Position numbers and translations under genes: made by a program. 64,000 nucleotides of DNA. Origin: Ganoderma boninense (taxonomy: Eukaryota > Basidiomycota > Agaricomycetes > Polyporales > Polyporaceae). This document shows positions 22,447 through 34,000 of the stretch, piece after piece. The notes below the pieces were generated by a model that had not been told where the DNA came from, did not search any database, and saw nothing but the letters and a program-made list of their open reading frames with translations. The stretch covers positions 2,229,103 through 2,293,102 of the forward strand of contig CM035312.1 in the NCBI GenBank assembly GCA_002900995.3, written 5' to 3'. Every line of letters starts with the position of its first letter. Position 1 is the first letter of the stretch.

Positions 22447-23159
22447 TCTGTCTGATATCATTTGCACTACTGAAACTGCTGTGCGCCCTGAAAACAATGA
22501 GGACTCGGAAAAGCCTCAAGCGGTCGGGGGCGCGTCCATTTCGGGATAAGGCGCTTGTGAAGCCCGTCGGCGCGGCGCGTCCGTTGCTGGCACCTTGTTC
22601 TTGACGTCGATCGCACTGGCTTTGTGCCGTTTCTGTTCCATGCAGTCGCGTACCGTGTGTGGGACAAATGCATTGATGGGCACTGTGAGTACTTACTGGT
22701 ACTTCGTTGCTCTGGCTGTCGAGGTTTAGACCCGAACTGATGACCTACGAAGACATCCCTTGTTCCTATGATGGACCACCCGACACTTAGACTGGGGCCC
22801 AAAGATCTATGCGGCTCCGAAACGAGGAGATGAGTTGCGGTATTGAAACCTTATGGCTTCTCCTCGCGACGAGCCAGCGACAGCACCTTCGCGTCGTGAT
22901 GGCTGGCAGTGAACCACGACCGCTCCTCGTATTTGATTTTTGAAGTCAAGGACTACCCTTTCTGGCATTGGTTGTCGTGAAAAGTCCATAAAACCTTCCC
23001 CGAGCTTGATGACATCCGCATCTCTCTTCCCTTCCCTGGAACTCAACTCAATAACCGCACTGGCAGGTCCACGTTGCCGGTAAGTAATCCTGTTGAACCC
23101 TGTTCATTGAGGTAATGACTGTTTCATTTTACAGTATCCTTCCAACTACACGAACTACG
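22447..23159. other. Intergenic region with a decayed 5' part of the next F-box-like gene
   Basis: No intact gene is seen. Just upstream of the next gene, 22990-23078 can be read as FPELDDIRISLPFPGTQL, which looks like LRR text of an F-box-like protein. A good 57-nt intron (gtaagt...ttttacag, 23079-23135) follows. The frames do not connect to a start, so this is probably a broken 5' portion. Confidence 0.4.
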
Positions 23160-24701
23160 ATGCCTTACACTAGATTCTTGACACCTGACGACGTCGGAGA
23201 CATTCTCCAGGACTGGGATACTGTCCTTTATTTAGCCCCGAACCACGACACCTGGCCATGGAAAACCGTCCAGCTCCATATTTCCTCAGACGAGCATCTG
23301 CGACGAATCCAAGAACTTTTTCTCAATCATTATTTCCCGGAACTGGAGCGCATCTCCCTCGATAACAGCACAGAAGATGTCGCCTGCTTGTGGTTGGGAT
23401 ATCCCCTTCCCCGTCTGCAGCGTCTGCACGGAGAGCGTCTCCTCTTCATCCCGGCCGTGCCTCTTCCACCCTTGGTCGACCTTGACTCCTGCGCCGAGCT
23501 TGACTGTCGCTTCAACCAGCAGGGTGACCGCTCTACGCTGGTGCCCCATGGCGATTATCCCTTCTCCATGCTCGCCGCCGCAAAAGACGCGCAGACCTTG
23601 CGTCTTCTCAACGCATTCATTCCTCTGTTCCAGTTTGACCCCAAGGACGCCAAAACTCCCATCATCCCGTTCCCAAATCTCCTGGAAGTCTCCATCGAGG
23701 ACGAGTGGGACTACATCTCCCAAAGCCTCACATATCTCGCCTTCCCTCAGACGACACGGCTCACCGTGTTCGCGCACACGAATAGGTATCAGTTCGACCT
23801 CTGGGGGAAGAAGGGCTTCTGGCTCGACATCCTCCCCCCGAACCGTGCCGAAACGCTCCCGATGCTCGCCGCCACGCGCGCGCTCCGGCTCATCCTCAAC
23901 CTACACCTCGAGGAGGACGAGACCGCCGACGGGATCCCGTACACCAACGGCGCGCTCCTCTCTGGGGCGCTCGACCCGGACGGCCTGTACGACTCCGTAG
24001 ATGACCGCCACGACCTCCCGGGAGGGTCCTGGTCTTTCGCGGTCACGAACTGCCAGGAGTTCTGCGAGGAGCTGACCCCCGTCACGCTGCGCGAGATCCC
24101 CGCGCTCGTCGACTGCACGCGCCTGCTCCACCTCGAGATGCACACGCGGGAGTACCTGATGGATGTGTCGGGCAACGAGTGGCGCGTGTGCCTCCTGCGG
24201 CACCTCGTCGCGCTCGAGTCGCTCGAGGTCGGCGGCCTGCGGTCCATCCAGATGGTGCTCTATGCGATGGAGGAGGACACGGCCCTCGTCCTCCCGAGCC
24301 TCACCCACCTCACGCTGTGCTACGCGGCACTCCCCAGCCAGTACCCGCTTGACCCAAAGGACATCCTGGACATGGTGCGCGAGCGCGAGCAGCATTGGAA
24401 CAAGCCCCTGCAGAAGCTCACGCTGCGCCTCCCTGACCAGCCCCGGCGCCGTCTCGCAGGGAACACCTTGTTGATGCCCCGCACGCTTCAATTGGTGGTG
24501 CAGATCTTGACGGGATTCGAGGGGGGCACCCCTGCCGTGGAGGTCCAGCGCAAGTACTGCCAGTGCTGCCACGACGACGACCCCGAGTCGGCTCTTCCTC
24601 CCAATGAATGGGAGAGCAGAGCAGCTTGTTATCTGGAAGCAGCAGCACGGGACGCGTCACGCTCGTATGAAAGCGATGGAGGCGTCCCATATTTGACATG
24701 A
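23160..24701 (+). CDS. F-box/LRR-like protein lacking a recognisable F-box
   Basis: The single long exon encodes about 513 residues from the ATG at 23160. The text has the irregular leucine-rich spacing of agaricomycete F-box-like proteins (LQLHISSDEHLRRIQELFL-like segments; FPELERISLD; LPSLTHLTLCYAALPS). It ends with a Cys-rich motif (KYCQCCHDDDPES) comparable to the CRTCH end of the protein at 0.5-2.1 kb. No F-box is found at the N-terminus. An intron acceptor at 23135 suggests a lost or unrecognised upstream exon. I treat it as a 5'-truncated member of the family; its function is unknown. Confidence 0.65.
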   Translation: MPYTRFLTPDDVGDILQDWDTVLYLAPNHDTWPWKTVQLHISSDEHLRRIQELFLNHYFPELERISLDNSTEDVACLWLGYPLPRLQRLHGERLLFIPAVPLPPLVDLDSCAELDCRFNQQGDRSTLVPHGDYPFSMLAAAKDAQTLRLLNAFIPLFQFDPKDAKTPIIPFPNLLEVSIEDEWDYISQSLTYLAFPQTTRLTVFAHTNRYQFDLWGKKGFWLDILPPNRAETLPMLAATRALRLILNLHLEEDETADGIPYTNGALLSGALDPDGLYDSVDDRHDLPGGSWSFAVTNCQEFCEELTPVTLREIPALVDCTRLLHLEMHTREYLMDVSGNEWRVCLLRHLVALESLEVGGLRSIQMVLYAMEEDTALVLPSLTHLTLCYAALPSQYPLDPKDILDMVREREQHWNKPLQKLTLRLPDQPRRRLAGNTLLMPRTLQLVVQILTGFEGGTPAVEVQRKYCQCCHDDDPESALPPNEWESRAACYLEAAARDASRSYESDGGVPYLT

Positions 24702-25118
24702 ACGTTTCTCAATAATTCCATCTGGATTGAGTTCTATAATCCTCTACGTTATTGTATAACATAATGTCCTGAGGAACCATCCTCTGTATAGTAGTCATTG
24801 ACACCCATGATGTTCTTTCTGATTCTGGTCGTACCCTGAAAACGGACATATCATCACGGCCTCGCATAGGCATATCTAGTCTTCGAATCTGGGAGGCGGA
24901 ATCAGCTGCATGCTACGTGTGGATATGCATTCGACGACGCACTTACGGCTCCCAGTGCGCTGGCCCCCATTGCACCTGAGTGAGGTCGACCTTAGGGTCT
25001 TTCGGATCGGTCAGCCTCGGTAGATAGCGTCTCCAATCCATAGCCGCAACGCGGGCCACCATCATGCGCCGCGAGTCTTCGCGCTCTTCTTGACGATCCC
25101 ATCGCGTGAACCGGAGCG

Positions 25119-26306
25119 TCAAGGCCATCTTCCACCTTGCTGACACACAAGATCCGAGGCAGCTTCGTCCAACTTTGCCCAGTCGCATTTGGCCATGGCT
25201 TGGTCGAAGCCCCAGGGGTCGCTGTTGTGGTCGAGGAACACTTTGAAGTCGACGGCAACTGGCAGCCCGTTCTGTGCAATGCGTCGGATGCACAGGCAGT
25301 AGAGGTCGAATGTTTCCGAAAGGTGCCGGAAAGTCCCAGTACACCCGCCGGGAGGCGAGCTATGCAGGGTGAACCTCACCTCACGCAGAGCGGTGCACGA
25401 CGCCAGCCCGTCTGCCACTGTCATCATGGATCGATGAGAACGATGATCCAGGCTATTTCTTGAAAGATAGAGGGCAGACTCACAAGCCTGTTCCAGAGCA
25501 GCCGCATCATGTGCGGTAGGTCTGAATGCCCCGAACCCATACATAGGGAAGAATCGGAAGATTTGGATCGTACTCTTGAGCACACGCAAGATGTCTGCCA
25601 CGGAAGCTTCGAGCGACTCCCACGTGCGCGCGCAGCGGTCGAGATTAAGGCTAACGAGATGTTTTGAGAAATCTGGTTGCTGCGCCATGCAAAGTAAGAG
25701 GGGAAGTTTCAGCTGATACATGGGCCCGACACTGAGGTTCTTGACTTCTGGCAATGATGGCCAGACACCTGGGAGCCAAGGAGGAGGTACGCCAGGCGAG
25801 ACGAGCTTGAGGCTGTCGACACGGTGAAAGCAGCTCAAAAGAGTCATGAGGAGGTTGTAGTCATATGTGAGCATGCTCCCGCGTATGATGGAGAGACTAC
25901 GTAGCGAGAATTTGTGCGGCCGACTGAACGCGGGACCGTCGGAGGATACGACCAACTTCGTATTCCAGAGGTCTAATGTGTGAACGTTGGGAATGATCGC
26001 GATAATTGACAACAACGTGTCGAGAGGAAATGCATGTCTGCTTTGTACCCGAAGAATGGTGAACGATTTTGTGACACGATCGGGGGCGTTCAAGAGGCGT
26101 CCAGGGATATCTGTCGGGGAGGGGGTCCAGGTTGCAATGTTGAAAGTATTGAAGAGATCAGGAGTCAGCAGCCTTTCCCACAGTTTGCAAACAACTGTGC
26201 ACGTTTTCAACAGATCCCTGTTCCGCCGAATAAAATGGAAAATTTGGTACTGCACGTCCGGGGGCAGGACGGGGAGGCCGAGAGACGTGCGGGTAATTAA
26301 GGACAT
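25119..26306 (-). CDS. F-box-like protein
   Basis: The ATG at 26306 gives SLGLPVLPPDVQYQIFHFIR then LLKTCTVVCKLWERLLTPDLF, a clear F-box. About 330 residues of LRR-like text follow (FSLRSLSIIRGSML, LPEVKNLSVGPMYQL, FSKHLVSLNLDRCARTW). The uninterrupted frame stops at 25119 after GGRWP. A better-looking C-terminus lies one base out of frame and runs to 24943 (WKMALTLRFTRWDRQEEREDS...). The true protein may therefore end at 24943, with a one-base error or mutation near 25135. Presumed role: substrate adaptor of an SCF ubiquitin ligase, target unknown. Confidence 0.75.
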   Translation of the reverse strand: MSLITRTSLGLPVLPPDVQYQIFHFIRRNRDLLKTCTVVCKLWERLLTPDLFNTFNIATWTPSPTDIPGRLLNAPDRVTKSFTILRVQSRHAFPLDTLLSIIAIIPNVHTLDLWNTKLVVSSDGPAFSRPHKFSLRSLSIIRGSMLTYDYNLLMTLLSCFHRVDSLKLVSPGVPPPWLPGVWPSLPEVKNLSVGPMYQLKLPLLLCMAQQPDFSKHLVSLNLDRCARTWESLEASVADILRVLKSTIQIFRFFPMYGFGAFRPTAHDAAALEQACESALYLSRNSLDHRSHRSMMTVADGLASCTALREVRFTLHSSPPGGCTGTFRHLSETFDLYCLCIRRIAQNGLPVAVDFKVFLDHNSDPWGFDQAMAKCDWAKLDEAASDLVCQQGGRWP

Positions 26307-26842
26307 ACAACACTGTTGGAAGGCGGAAGAGTCAGCATCGGCCTTGGGGAAGGGGTGCAAAAGCGTGTGACAGTTGCCGTTATCACGAAGTTCCTCCTTC
26401 CTACGTACGCTTGTAATGCCGCCAGCCACCGAGCTCGAGCTCGAGGCGACGTTGAGATGAGCCAGCTCCAAACATAAATTGTCGAGAGAAGGACTAACAA
26501 AACGCAATGCGGCGGGGGAACAGTGACTTACGACTCTATGTCGGGTATTGCAATGACAGTTTATGGCAACAAGTAGAATACGCTGAACGCCCCGAGACGG
26601 CGTGTTCGCAAGTACAAGCGAGAGTGTCAAGAGCTAGTAACAACCGTCCCGACGACACTCGCCATCGCAGCCTCAGCCAAGCTGCCACGCTAGACGCCCG
26701 TCGTTCTCGCACGACGCCGGGCGAATGCCCCCTTTTGCCAGCGAACACCGTGTGTCAAGTATATCATGGCCTTTCCCACACAACACACAATGAACTGGAA
26801 CTTGGGTAGCCAATGATCGACGTTCTGAATCCCTTCAGCTCA
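26307..26842. other. Intergenic region
   Basis: This gap lies between the F-box-like gene and the remnant GH71 gene, both on the minus strand. No coding region is supported. Confidence 0.35.
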
Positions 26843-28888
26843 CTACCCCACAGGCACTGGAACAAGAACAGCCAGGTCCTCATCGGACTCCCAGTCGGCC
26901 GGAAGCGGGACCCACCTCCGGACCCACTCCATGTCCACGCCATCCCGCTGTCCGACTGTCCTCGAATGCTCCGAGCTATGTATCAACCTCGCGTCGACCT
27001 TGCAGCACTCCCGGGCCGTCCAGCGCCAGTCCCAGCTTCGACAGGCCACAGGGCACCGCCGCAGTAGTATTTGACCAGGGCCCGCAGGTCAAAGTGGCGT
27101 TCCCTGGCCCGCTCAGAAGCGCGTATGCCGAGACGCGATCCTGGACCTGAAGCAGGTCGCTTTGTGAGAACGCCGGCGATCACGGTCACAAAGTTAAGCC
27201 TGGCATGAGACGCACCCACTCTCGACCCCGAGGACTCCGACCCGATTCCTCCATCGAGCCCGGGCAGTTCTCCCTCCGCGGGTGGGCCTGCACCCAGAGG
27301 AAGACTTCGTCCCGTGCGACCGGCGGATATGATCCGGACTTGAACGCCTCGATGTAGTACCTCATGAGTGGCGCAACCTGCTCCAAGATGCCCTTTCCCG
27401 GCTGCTTCTGACCATGGACCGAGGCCGAGTCGGACACAGAGGAGTTACGTGGTTTCGGCGGGTTCTCGCCGTAAGACGACGAGGGTTGTTGTCCGCCGTC
27501 CGAACCGCCGAGATTCGTCGCCCCATGTTACCACCTCGACCAGCGAGACATTGGCACGGTTCTTGATGAGCGTTTCCCAGCGGTCTCCGAACGACCGGCC
27601 CTCGGTACCACAAGCGGTACGGTTCTCGCTTTCTATCACGTTGCTAGCGCTGCTTCAGCAGCGTCGGGAAGACGTAGAAGGTGCCACGACATACCGCCCA
27701 TGACGATAGCGAGACGGCTGCCATATACGTCTTGTTCCCGAGGGCGGAGAGGTACGATTGGTCCGCGTGGAAGGCGGCAGAAGACCTTCCGCTCGGCCAA
27801 GCAGAGTTCCACTGTAACCGGGACTTTTGATCAGGGTTCTTTTGAGAGATGAGAAACACGTCCAGGTACTCACGTTGAACAAGCCGTCGATGGCGGTCGA
27901 GTTTGACAATACATCGGGAGGCGCGAAGAACGCCGGCATGAACCACACGTCTGGAGCTGCTGAGCCGTTCGCAGACTTGGGCCTCAGGACTTGCTTCCAC
28001 CCCTCGTCCAAGCTGCTTTGCCCAAAGCGACACTCTTCCCCTGCGAAGGTCGAAACAAGCATCCGACCATTGTATCGGAAGTAGTCGGTGTGGTTCGCAT
28101 ACGTCCGGATGTACTGCTGCAGGGCGCTGATGTCTTGTGCGCTCGAACACGGGAGCGACGTCATGTTGAACGACAGGAAGAGCTTGAACGCTGATTTGGA
28201 TCCGGGGAGATGCGCATGTTGTGTTGGCCTCACTTCCATTGTTGACCCTCGATGCAGCAACAAAGGCGTTCGCGACCTGCCTCGCCTCCCAGGGCTCATT
28301 GCCTACGCTGAGCGCGCGTGCGTCGAAGCCTGCCGAGACAGCTAGCTTGATCCCTATCGTTCGTCGCATTCAGATCCAGACAAATCAGCTTCTTGTGATG
28401 AAAAGGATGACGCAACACAAACACACCTTCTACCCAGCAATCGATCGTGTATTTCTCAGCGTTCCGGACGACGAAGTTCGCGAACACGGCGCGGCCATGG
28501 CCCTGGCCACTAACACTGTCTCCAGTACTGGTCCCGTTCGCCGATGAGACGGTCCCGTCCGGATTCACACCGTGTGCCGCTCCTTGCCCTTGTAACGGAG
28601 CTTTTTGTGTCTGGCTCTGCGTTTGGGTGGTCGAGGATACGGACGCCGTCGAGGAAGATGTCGAGGTGGGAACCAGCGTCCTCGAGCCCCCCGGCCCGAT
28701 GCCGAACGCGCTATAAAGTTCGTGGAGCCACTTGTCAACCACCGAGTCGTTCGCCGTCTGGGTCTGCGCGAAAGCGATCGGCAGGGGTCCTCGACCTGCG
28801 AGGGTGCCGACAGAATGGAGAGGACGACGAGAACCCTGAGACTCGGCCTGCCAGTAGGACCCGGGGGCTCGCGCACGGCAGCCGGCAT
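26843..28888 (-). pseudogene. GH71 alpha-1,3-glucanase (mutanase) remnant
   Basis: Family GH71 text is collinear over 2 kb: a hydrophobic leader (SLRVLVVLSILSA), AVFANFVVRNAEKYTID, IKLAVSAGFDARALSVGNEP, FKLFLSFNMTSLPC, YFRYNGRMLVSTFAGE, WFMPAFF, GDRWETLIKNRANVSLVEVV, MRYYIEAFKSGSYPPVARDE and a C-terminal beta domain (SGPGNATLTCGPW). GH71 enzymes cut alpha-1,3-glucan in fungal walls. Several pieces lie in different frames without convincing introns: after the leader, between TYMAAV and the GDRWET block, and before DLLQVQDRV. The usual Asp in FLSFDM is Asn here and the WNDYGES block is shortened (WGDES). The gene therefore looks inactive. Sequence error could explain some breaks but not the substitutions. 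Confidence 0.65.
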
Positions 28889-29282
28889 GGTCCAAGTTCT
28901 CTGAGGTCGTGACCGGCACGCACGATCGAGGAGATGCTCGCAATGGGGATGATAGCCGGCGATTAAGAGTCTGCGATGGGGCTGGCAATTGTCCAGAATA
29001 TGTTAATCGGGACTGGGGTCATGGCTCATTACCCTTGAGTTCCAGTTTCCTGCTCGAAACGCGGATTAGCTACCTGAAGACGAAGTGGACAGGGACACTC
29101 ACCAACTGCATCTTGGTTTTGAAGCCAGCAAACATCGTATGCTTCCGCGCCTTCACGGGACAGGAAGAAACCTGAATGAATAAGCCGCGCCATAATGTAC
29201 AACATGCGAACATTACGGTACACTAGCAAAACAGACAGACCGTCGAAAGCGACCACAGGCGGCCACGAAAAAGCCATTAACA
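28889..29282. other. Intergenic region
   Basis: This gap of about 390 bp lies between the start of the GH71 remnant and the stop of the LanC-like gene, both on the minus strand. Nothing recognisable is seen. Confidence 0.35.
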
Positions 29283-31069
29283 CTACTCGAGCATCGCAAG
29301 GTCGTCGTACCCGGGCATTCCGCCCCTCCTGGGCACATGGCCGCTCCCAGGAGCATCCCCATGCCCGTTCCCATGCGCGATCCCGTCCTTGCTGTTCATC
29401 AGGCGCGTCCACACCTCCGCCCACGCGCACACCATGCCCGCGACACCCCCGTACAGGCTGTACGCGTGCTCCGGGATCTCCATGCGCCCGTCCTGCATCA
29501 TCGTGCGCCACGCGGTCGCGAGGTCCGCGAGGTGCAGCGTGCGCCGCAGCCAGTATGCATTGTCCCCACCGAGGTCGGGGAGCGGGGGCGAGCGCGACAT
29601 GCCGCCGGGCAGCGGGAAGCCGTGATGCGAGCGCGTCGAGGGGGTGCGCGAGACGCCGGCGTGCGAACCAGGGGCGGGGAAGGAGTCGAGCATGTCCGAG
29701 ACGGAGAGGAGCGCGTAGACGTTCCCGCCGACACCGTGGCAGAGCCCGACGCCCTTGCGCAGGAGGCCGCGCGCGTACACGAGCTCGCCTGCGCGGGTGG
29801 TGGCAGCCACGATCGTGGAGCGAAGCTGCGGTGGTAGGGCACATGCGGCGGAAGAGTGTGTGGAGCGGCGGAGGAGGGCGGAGAAGAACATGAGAAAGCC
29901 GGGGGCGCCGTGGCACCACTGGACGAGCGCATCGTCGTTCTCGTCCGCGTGCTCGGCATCGACAAGGCCGGTGGCAGCACCACCGGAGGGATGGGGCATT
30001 TGGGGGCGGGCCTTCGAAGGCCAGTTGCCCAATGAGTCTTGAATTGTGAGGAGCCATTCGACTGTGCGAAGAATCTTGTCCCAGTGTGGCTCGATGATTT
30101 GGGGAGGGGCATGAACAATCGTATGCAGAATTCCGACTGCGATGAAGGAGCGATGAGAGAATGGCGGTGGGAATAGAGGAGCAGATAGGCTCACCAACAC
30201 CGTGGGCCGCACCCAAGTACCGCGACCCACGCCATTTCCACATCAGGGGCGGAGCCTTCGCCTTCTCACTCTCCTCCAACTCGTCCACATACCTCTGGGC
30301 CCCAAGCTCGCCGCGCTGAATGATGTCGTCCACCAGCCCCTTCAAGTTGCTGTCCCCGCACAGCGCCTCCGCGTCCTTCACGACCCTGTCCTTCCCCTTG
30401 CCAACCTGCGCGAGGTAGTTGAGCGTGACTACGAGCTCGCTCCGCAGCAGGAGCAGCGCATATAGCAGCCCCGCGCGGCCATAGAGGACCTCGCAGCCGT
30501 CGTCGTCGACCGGCTCAGACAGAGCGGTCTCCTGCGCGCCGCCGATCAACTCCATGGCGCCGCGCCAAGACTCGGAGAGCTCGACCTCGTCAAGAATGTC
30601 GCCGTCGAGCTTGCCACGGCGCGCATGTTTGGCTGCAGACGAGTCGGGTGCTTGACGGAGGCGTAGCTGGCGGACGAGGACGAGCGTGGCGGGGCCGATG
30701 GATGTCTCTAGGTAGGCGACATGAGAGCCATGGTGCGGCTCATGGAAGGGGTCTGCGATCAGGGAGGAGGTGGGGTTGTTGGGGAAGGTTTTGGCGGGGA
30801 GGATCGAGAAGGTGCGCATATCCATGATGATTTCGCCTGGGGCGCGGGAATAAGGATAAGGGCGAATGCAAGAGACAGATAGGCAAGGAGGGAAGCCTGC
30901 GCGCACCTGCTGAACCATGATAGACCTTTGGATTGGTGGAGGGGTGTCGGTGTGCGCGAACGACGTTTTCGGCAAGAGCTTCATGAATTCTGTGTTTAGC
31001 TGCTTTGATATCGGTAGGTGGGGTGCTGTTGTGTGGTATGTACCGCGATGGTAGAGTCGTGGACGCCAT
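29283..31069 (-). CDS. LanC-like protein (eukaryotic lanthionine synthetase C-like)
   Basis: Three exons (31069-30907, 30836-30195, 30136-29283) join in phase to 552 residues. The fold is the double-ring alpha barrel of LanC proteins. The zinc-binding set is intact: Cys in VQWCHGAPG and Cys-His in KGVGLCHGVGGN. Other family text includes VYHGSAGE at the exon 1/2 junction, YGRAGLLYALLLL, SRYLGAAHG, ILHTIVHAPP and YSLYGGVAGMVC. Eukaryotic members bind glutathione, and some add it to dehydrated phosphosites; the function in fungi is less clear. A low-complexity loop rich in Gly, Ser and Pro (about residues 430-470) follows the second zinc motif. Both introns are canonical and no disruption is seen. 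Confidence 0.9.
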
Positions 31070-34000
31070 GGCGGAGAAGATGCGTGGCGCACAGTCAGAG
31101 GAGAGGTGAGAGTTGGATTTGATGGATTAATGATTAATAGCGGCTAATATAGGATGTGAGACACAACCCAGACTTGCACTCACCGAGCACATCGGACGTC
31201 GGTCCCCCGGCGCACGAACGCTTACACCTCCCTCCTGCCCCCTTCAGGTCCCTGCGGGTTCGTCATAGGTGCATGACCGGACCATGAGAGGGTTAACATA
31301 AATGTCGCATGTTTTTTTGCTTATGGCATCCAGAGCGGGTAAGAGTGCTGAGAGTGACGGATGCCGAGCGAGGCACTGCGTTAGGCATCTGGAATCGGAG
31401 CGCGGAGGCTAAAGACACCGAGTGTCACGAGTGGACCAGTTGAACATGTGCGCCATCTTGTTGGTTGGCGGTTAGGGACGACAGGGGATGGTTCGGGGAG
31501 CTTTTGGTGTAGTGAAGGAAGGACAAAAGGTGAGTGCCATAGCGAAAGAGCGCAGGAATAGGGAGAGCACGTCTGATGCGGAGGAGTGCGGAGGGCACAT
31601 TGTCGGAGCTGACTCTCGGAGAGCTGCTCGTTGTGCGAGGCGACGGCGCTTGTGCCGGGACCACGCTGCCGTTGCCGCCCGTGTGGGTTATCGAGATCCG
31701 TCAGGGTGTGGTTACGTACGTCCCTGGAGACACTCTGATCCGGCCCCCTCCGCCTCTCTCCCACTCAACCACCTTCGACACTCAGTGCGCACGTAAGTGT
31801 AGCAGCTTTATGTTTTCGATGATCTTCTCGTCTCACTTTGACGTTTCTATTCGCGACTACCTTGGTCCAGCCCTCATCTCGACTGGCCTGTTCAGCCGCA
31901 ATTTGAATCACATTACGATCTACCCAGTCTACCTCGATTGCCATCAAACATGCGCGGTCCCAAGGCTACACCTTGTTAGCAACCTGAACGGTACTCAGAG
32001 CCTTATCTCGGTCTGCTTATGAGCCTCCACCCTCACCACAACAAATCTCGCTTTCAGTCAACTCCGCGAGCCGATCTGCCATGTACATTAACGGGACTGG
32101 GCGAAGCAGGAGCTGAGGAGTACATACTTACCAGGTATGCAACCTTCCCCTGAGCTCCATGCGCTTCTTCGAAGCAACTTGTTTACAAAGGCCAGTTGGT
32201 GTCGCATACATCCGACTTCACTCGCATCTCACCGCCGCATGCGGCATGGGGTACTTACGAGCAAAGTCGAGCTGATTCTGATACAGATGTTGTGCGCACC
32301 CGGACTTCTTGTGCAGGCCACATCTGGGCTCTGAGTGGCGTGATAGGGCCTCTCTTGGTATTTGAAAGAGCATGATTGCGTTCTCGACCCACCTCGCTTC
32401 ACTTATTTCCTCCGTATCTGGGGATGTCCTCACTTCGCTTCTGGAAGATATGGACGCATCTGCTACACAGCTCGGGTCCTCCCAGGAAACGAGCTTATCT
32501 GGTCTGGGTCGAAGTCCATGCCTCGCTGGTGGCATTCACAGCAGCCCTTTGTGGCTCAGCGTTTCCATCTCAGTATATGCGTTCTGCAACAGTTGGCAGT
32601 GATAAGCTATGAGGTCAGTGCTTTGTGGATGCCCACTAGGCGCGTCGTATTGCACTTAAGCTGTGTGATCCCCGACAGGCTTGCTCATGGCACGCATGCG
32701 GGCGGGTGCAGATCATGGTGTCGTCGACCGCATCGCTCGACGCCGCACGAGGCCGTGCCAGTCCTGTCACGCCTATGAGAATTCAGGGCTTCTCGCCGGC
32801 CTCACGATACCTCCCATCTGGCGCCACTTTTAATTCGCAGAACGGCATCGAGGGAATCCATGCATGTGAGTCGATCTGCCGGCCGACTTACGGAAGAACT
32901 CGAAGACATGTGTCCTGTATGCCGCCGTTGCAGGGTGCTCGGCATGATCATGTTGGTGCGGTGGTGTTGGAGTTAACGTTACTTGCAGAGGCAAGTTCGG
33001 CATGGCACTCGGAGGCGTCTGCTATATATAAGTGGGTTTGAATGTAAGAGAGCCACATTCGGTATGTTTCGGACGGATATTTGATGTTTTCACTGAATGC
33101 CGATGCCGAATGTTGTGAGACTGAATGGAAGGGACGCAGCGAATGTCCCCCAAAGGAGAGTGTTCTGTTTACGCGGATATTTAAGCGTCCGACTCTTGAC
33201 GACGGGACCGATGGTATAATCCGGACACCCTGCAAAGCCCTGCAACTGGGGCAATGATATCACCGTCATCTGTATAAAAGTAGATGAAAGGCTGCCGGCC
33301 GTGCCGCTGTTTTTTTTTGGCACAGAGGGCGCTCTCAGAAGATTGGATGTGTATATTTTTAGGCCATCGTGAGCACGGCAGTGATGTCACGGCTGGTTTT
33401 AGATGCGCTGGTTAACTGCATCTGTTTTGAGTTCTGGGGTTGAGGGAGCTTCCGAATATACTTACCACCAAGCTGCATGGGCAGTTGCCCACGTCAAAGC
33501 CCTCTGATTCCTGCATGAATCGATCGCATTAACGATAGCTCGATCAAGCGACGACCAGGCCACGCGGGGACAAACGTGAGGCAATATCCTCTTCCCGAAT
33601 GCAGGGCGGAATTGCATGAGGAGTCATGAGGGAGTTCTAGCCTGGCCCAGATACAGCTTCTGTAACAAGGCTTAGCGTCTCTTAGCTCCCTGGAGGTCCA
33701 TGTACCTCTACAAATCTCAGAGGAATTCAGAACGGGAGCATGACCAAAACTATGATCCCTTCCCAACAGGTCAAGCCAGTCGGCAGCCGTTCACGACGGA
33801 TTTGATGCGCGCGCCCGTAGACGAGGCGCATAGGAATCATCTGCATGCGGGATGCTGAGACTACAAATACTTGAGACTCAGACTGGGTTGAGCGGCTTTG
33901 AGCGGTCGGTCTGACATTCCGGAGGGATAGGCGCTGGATAGGCGACGAGGATAGATATAGACGGTGCGGCGAGGTGTGGCCGTTGTGATGCCAGACGGGC

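Noticed and set aside
31576..32022. 148-codon frame on + in the gene-poor interval
   Set aside because: Begins inside a region open on both strands and has no recognisable domain; not enough support for a gene call.
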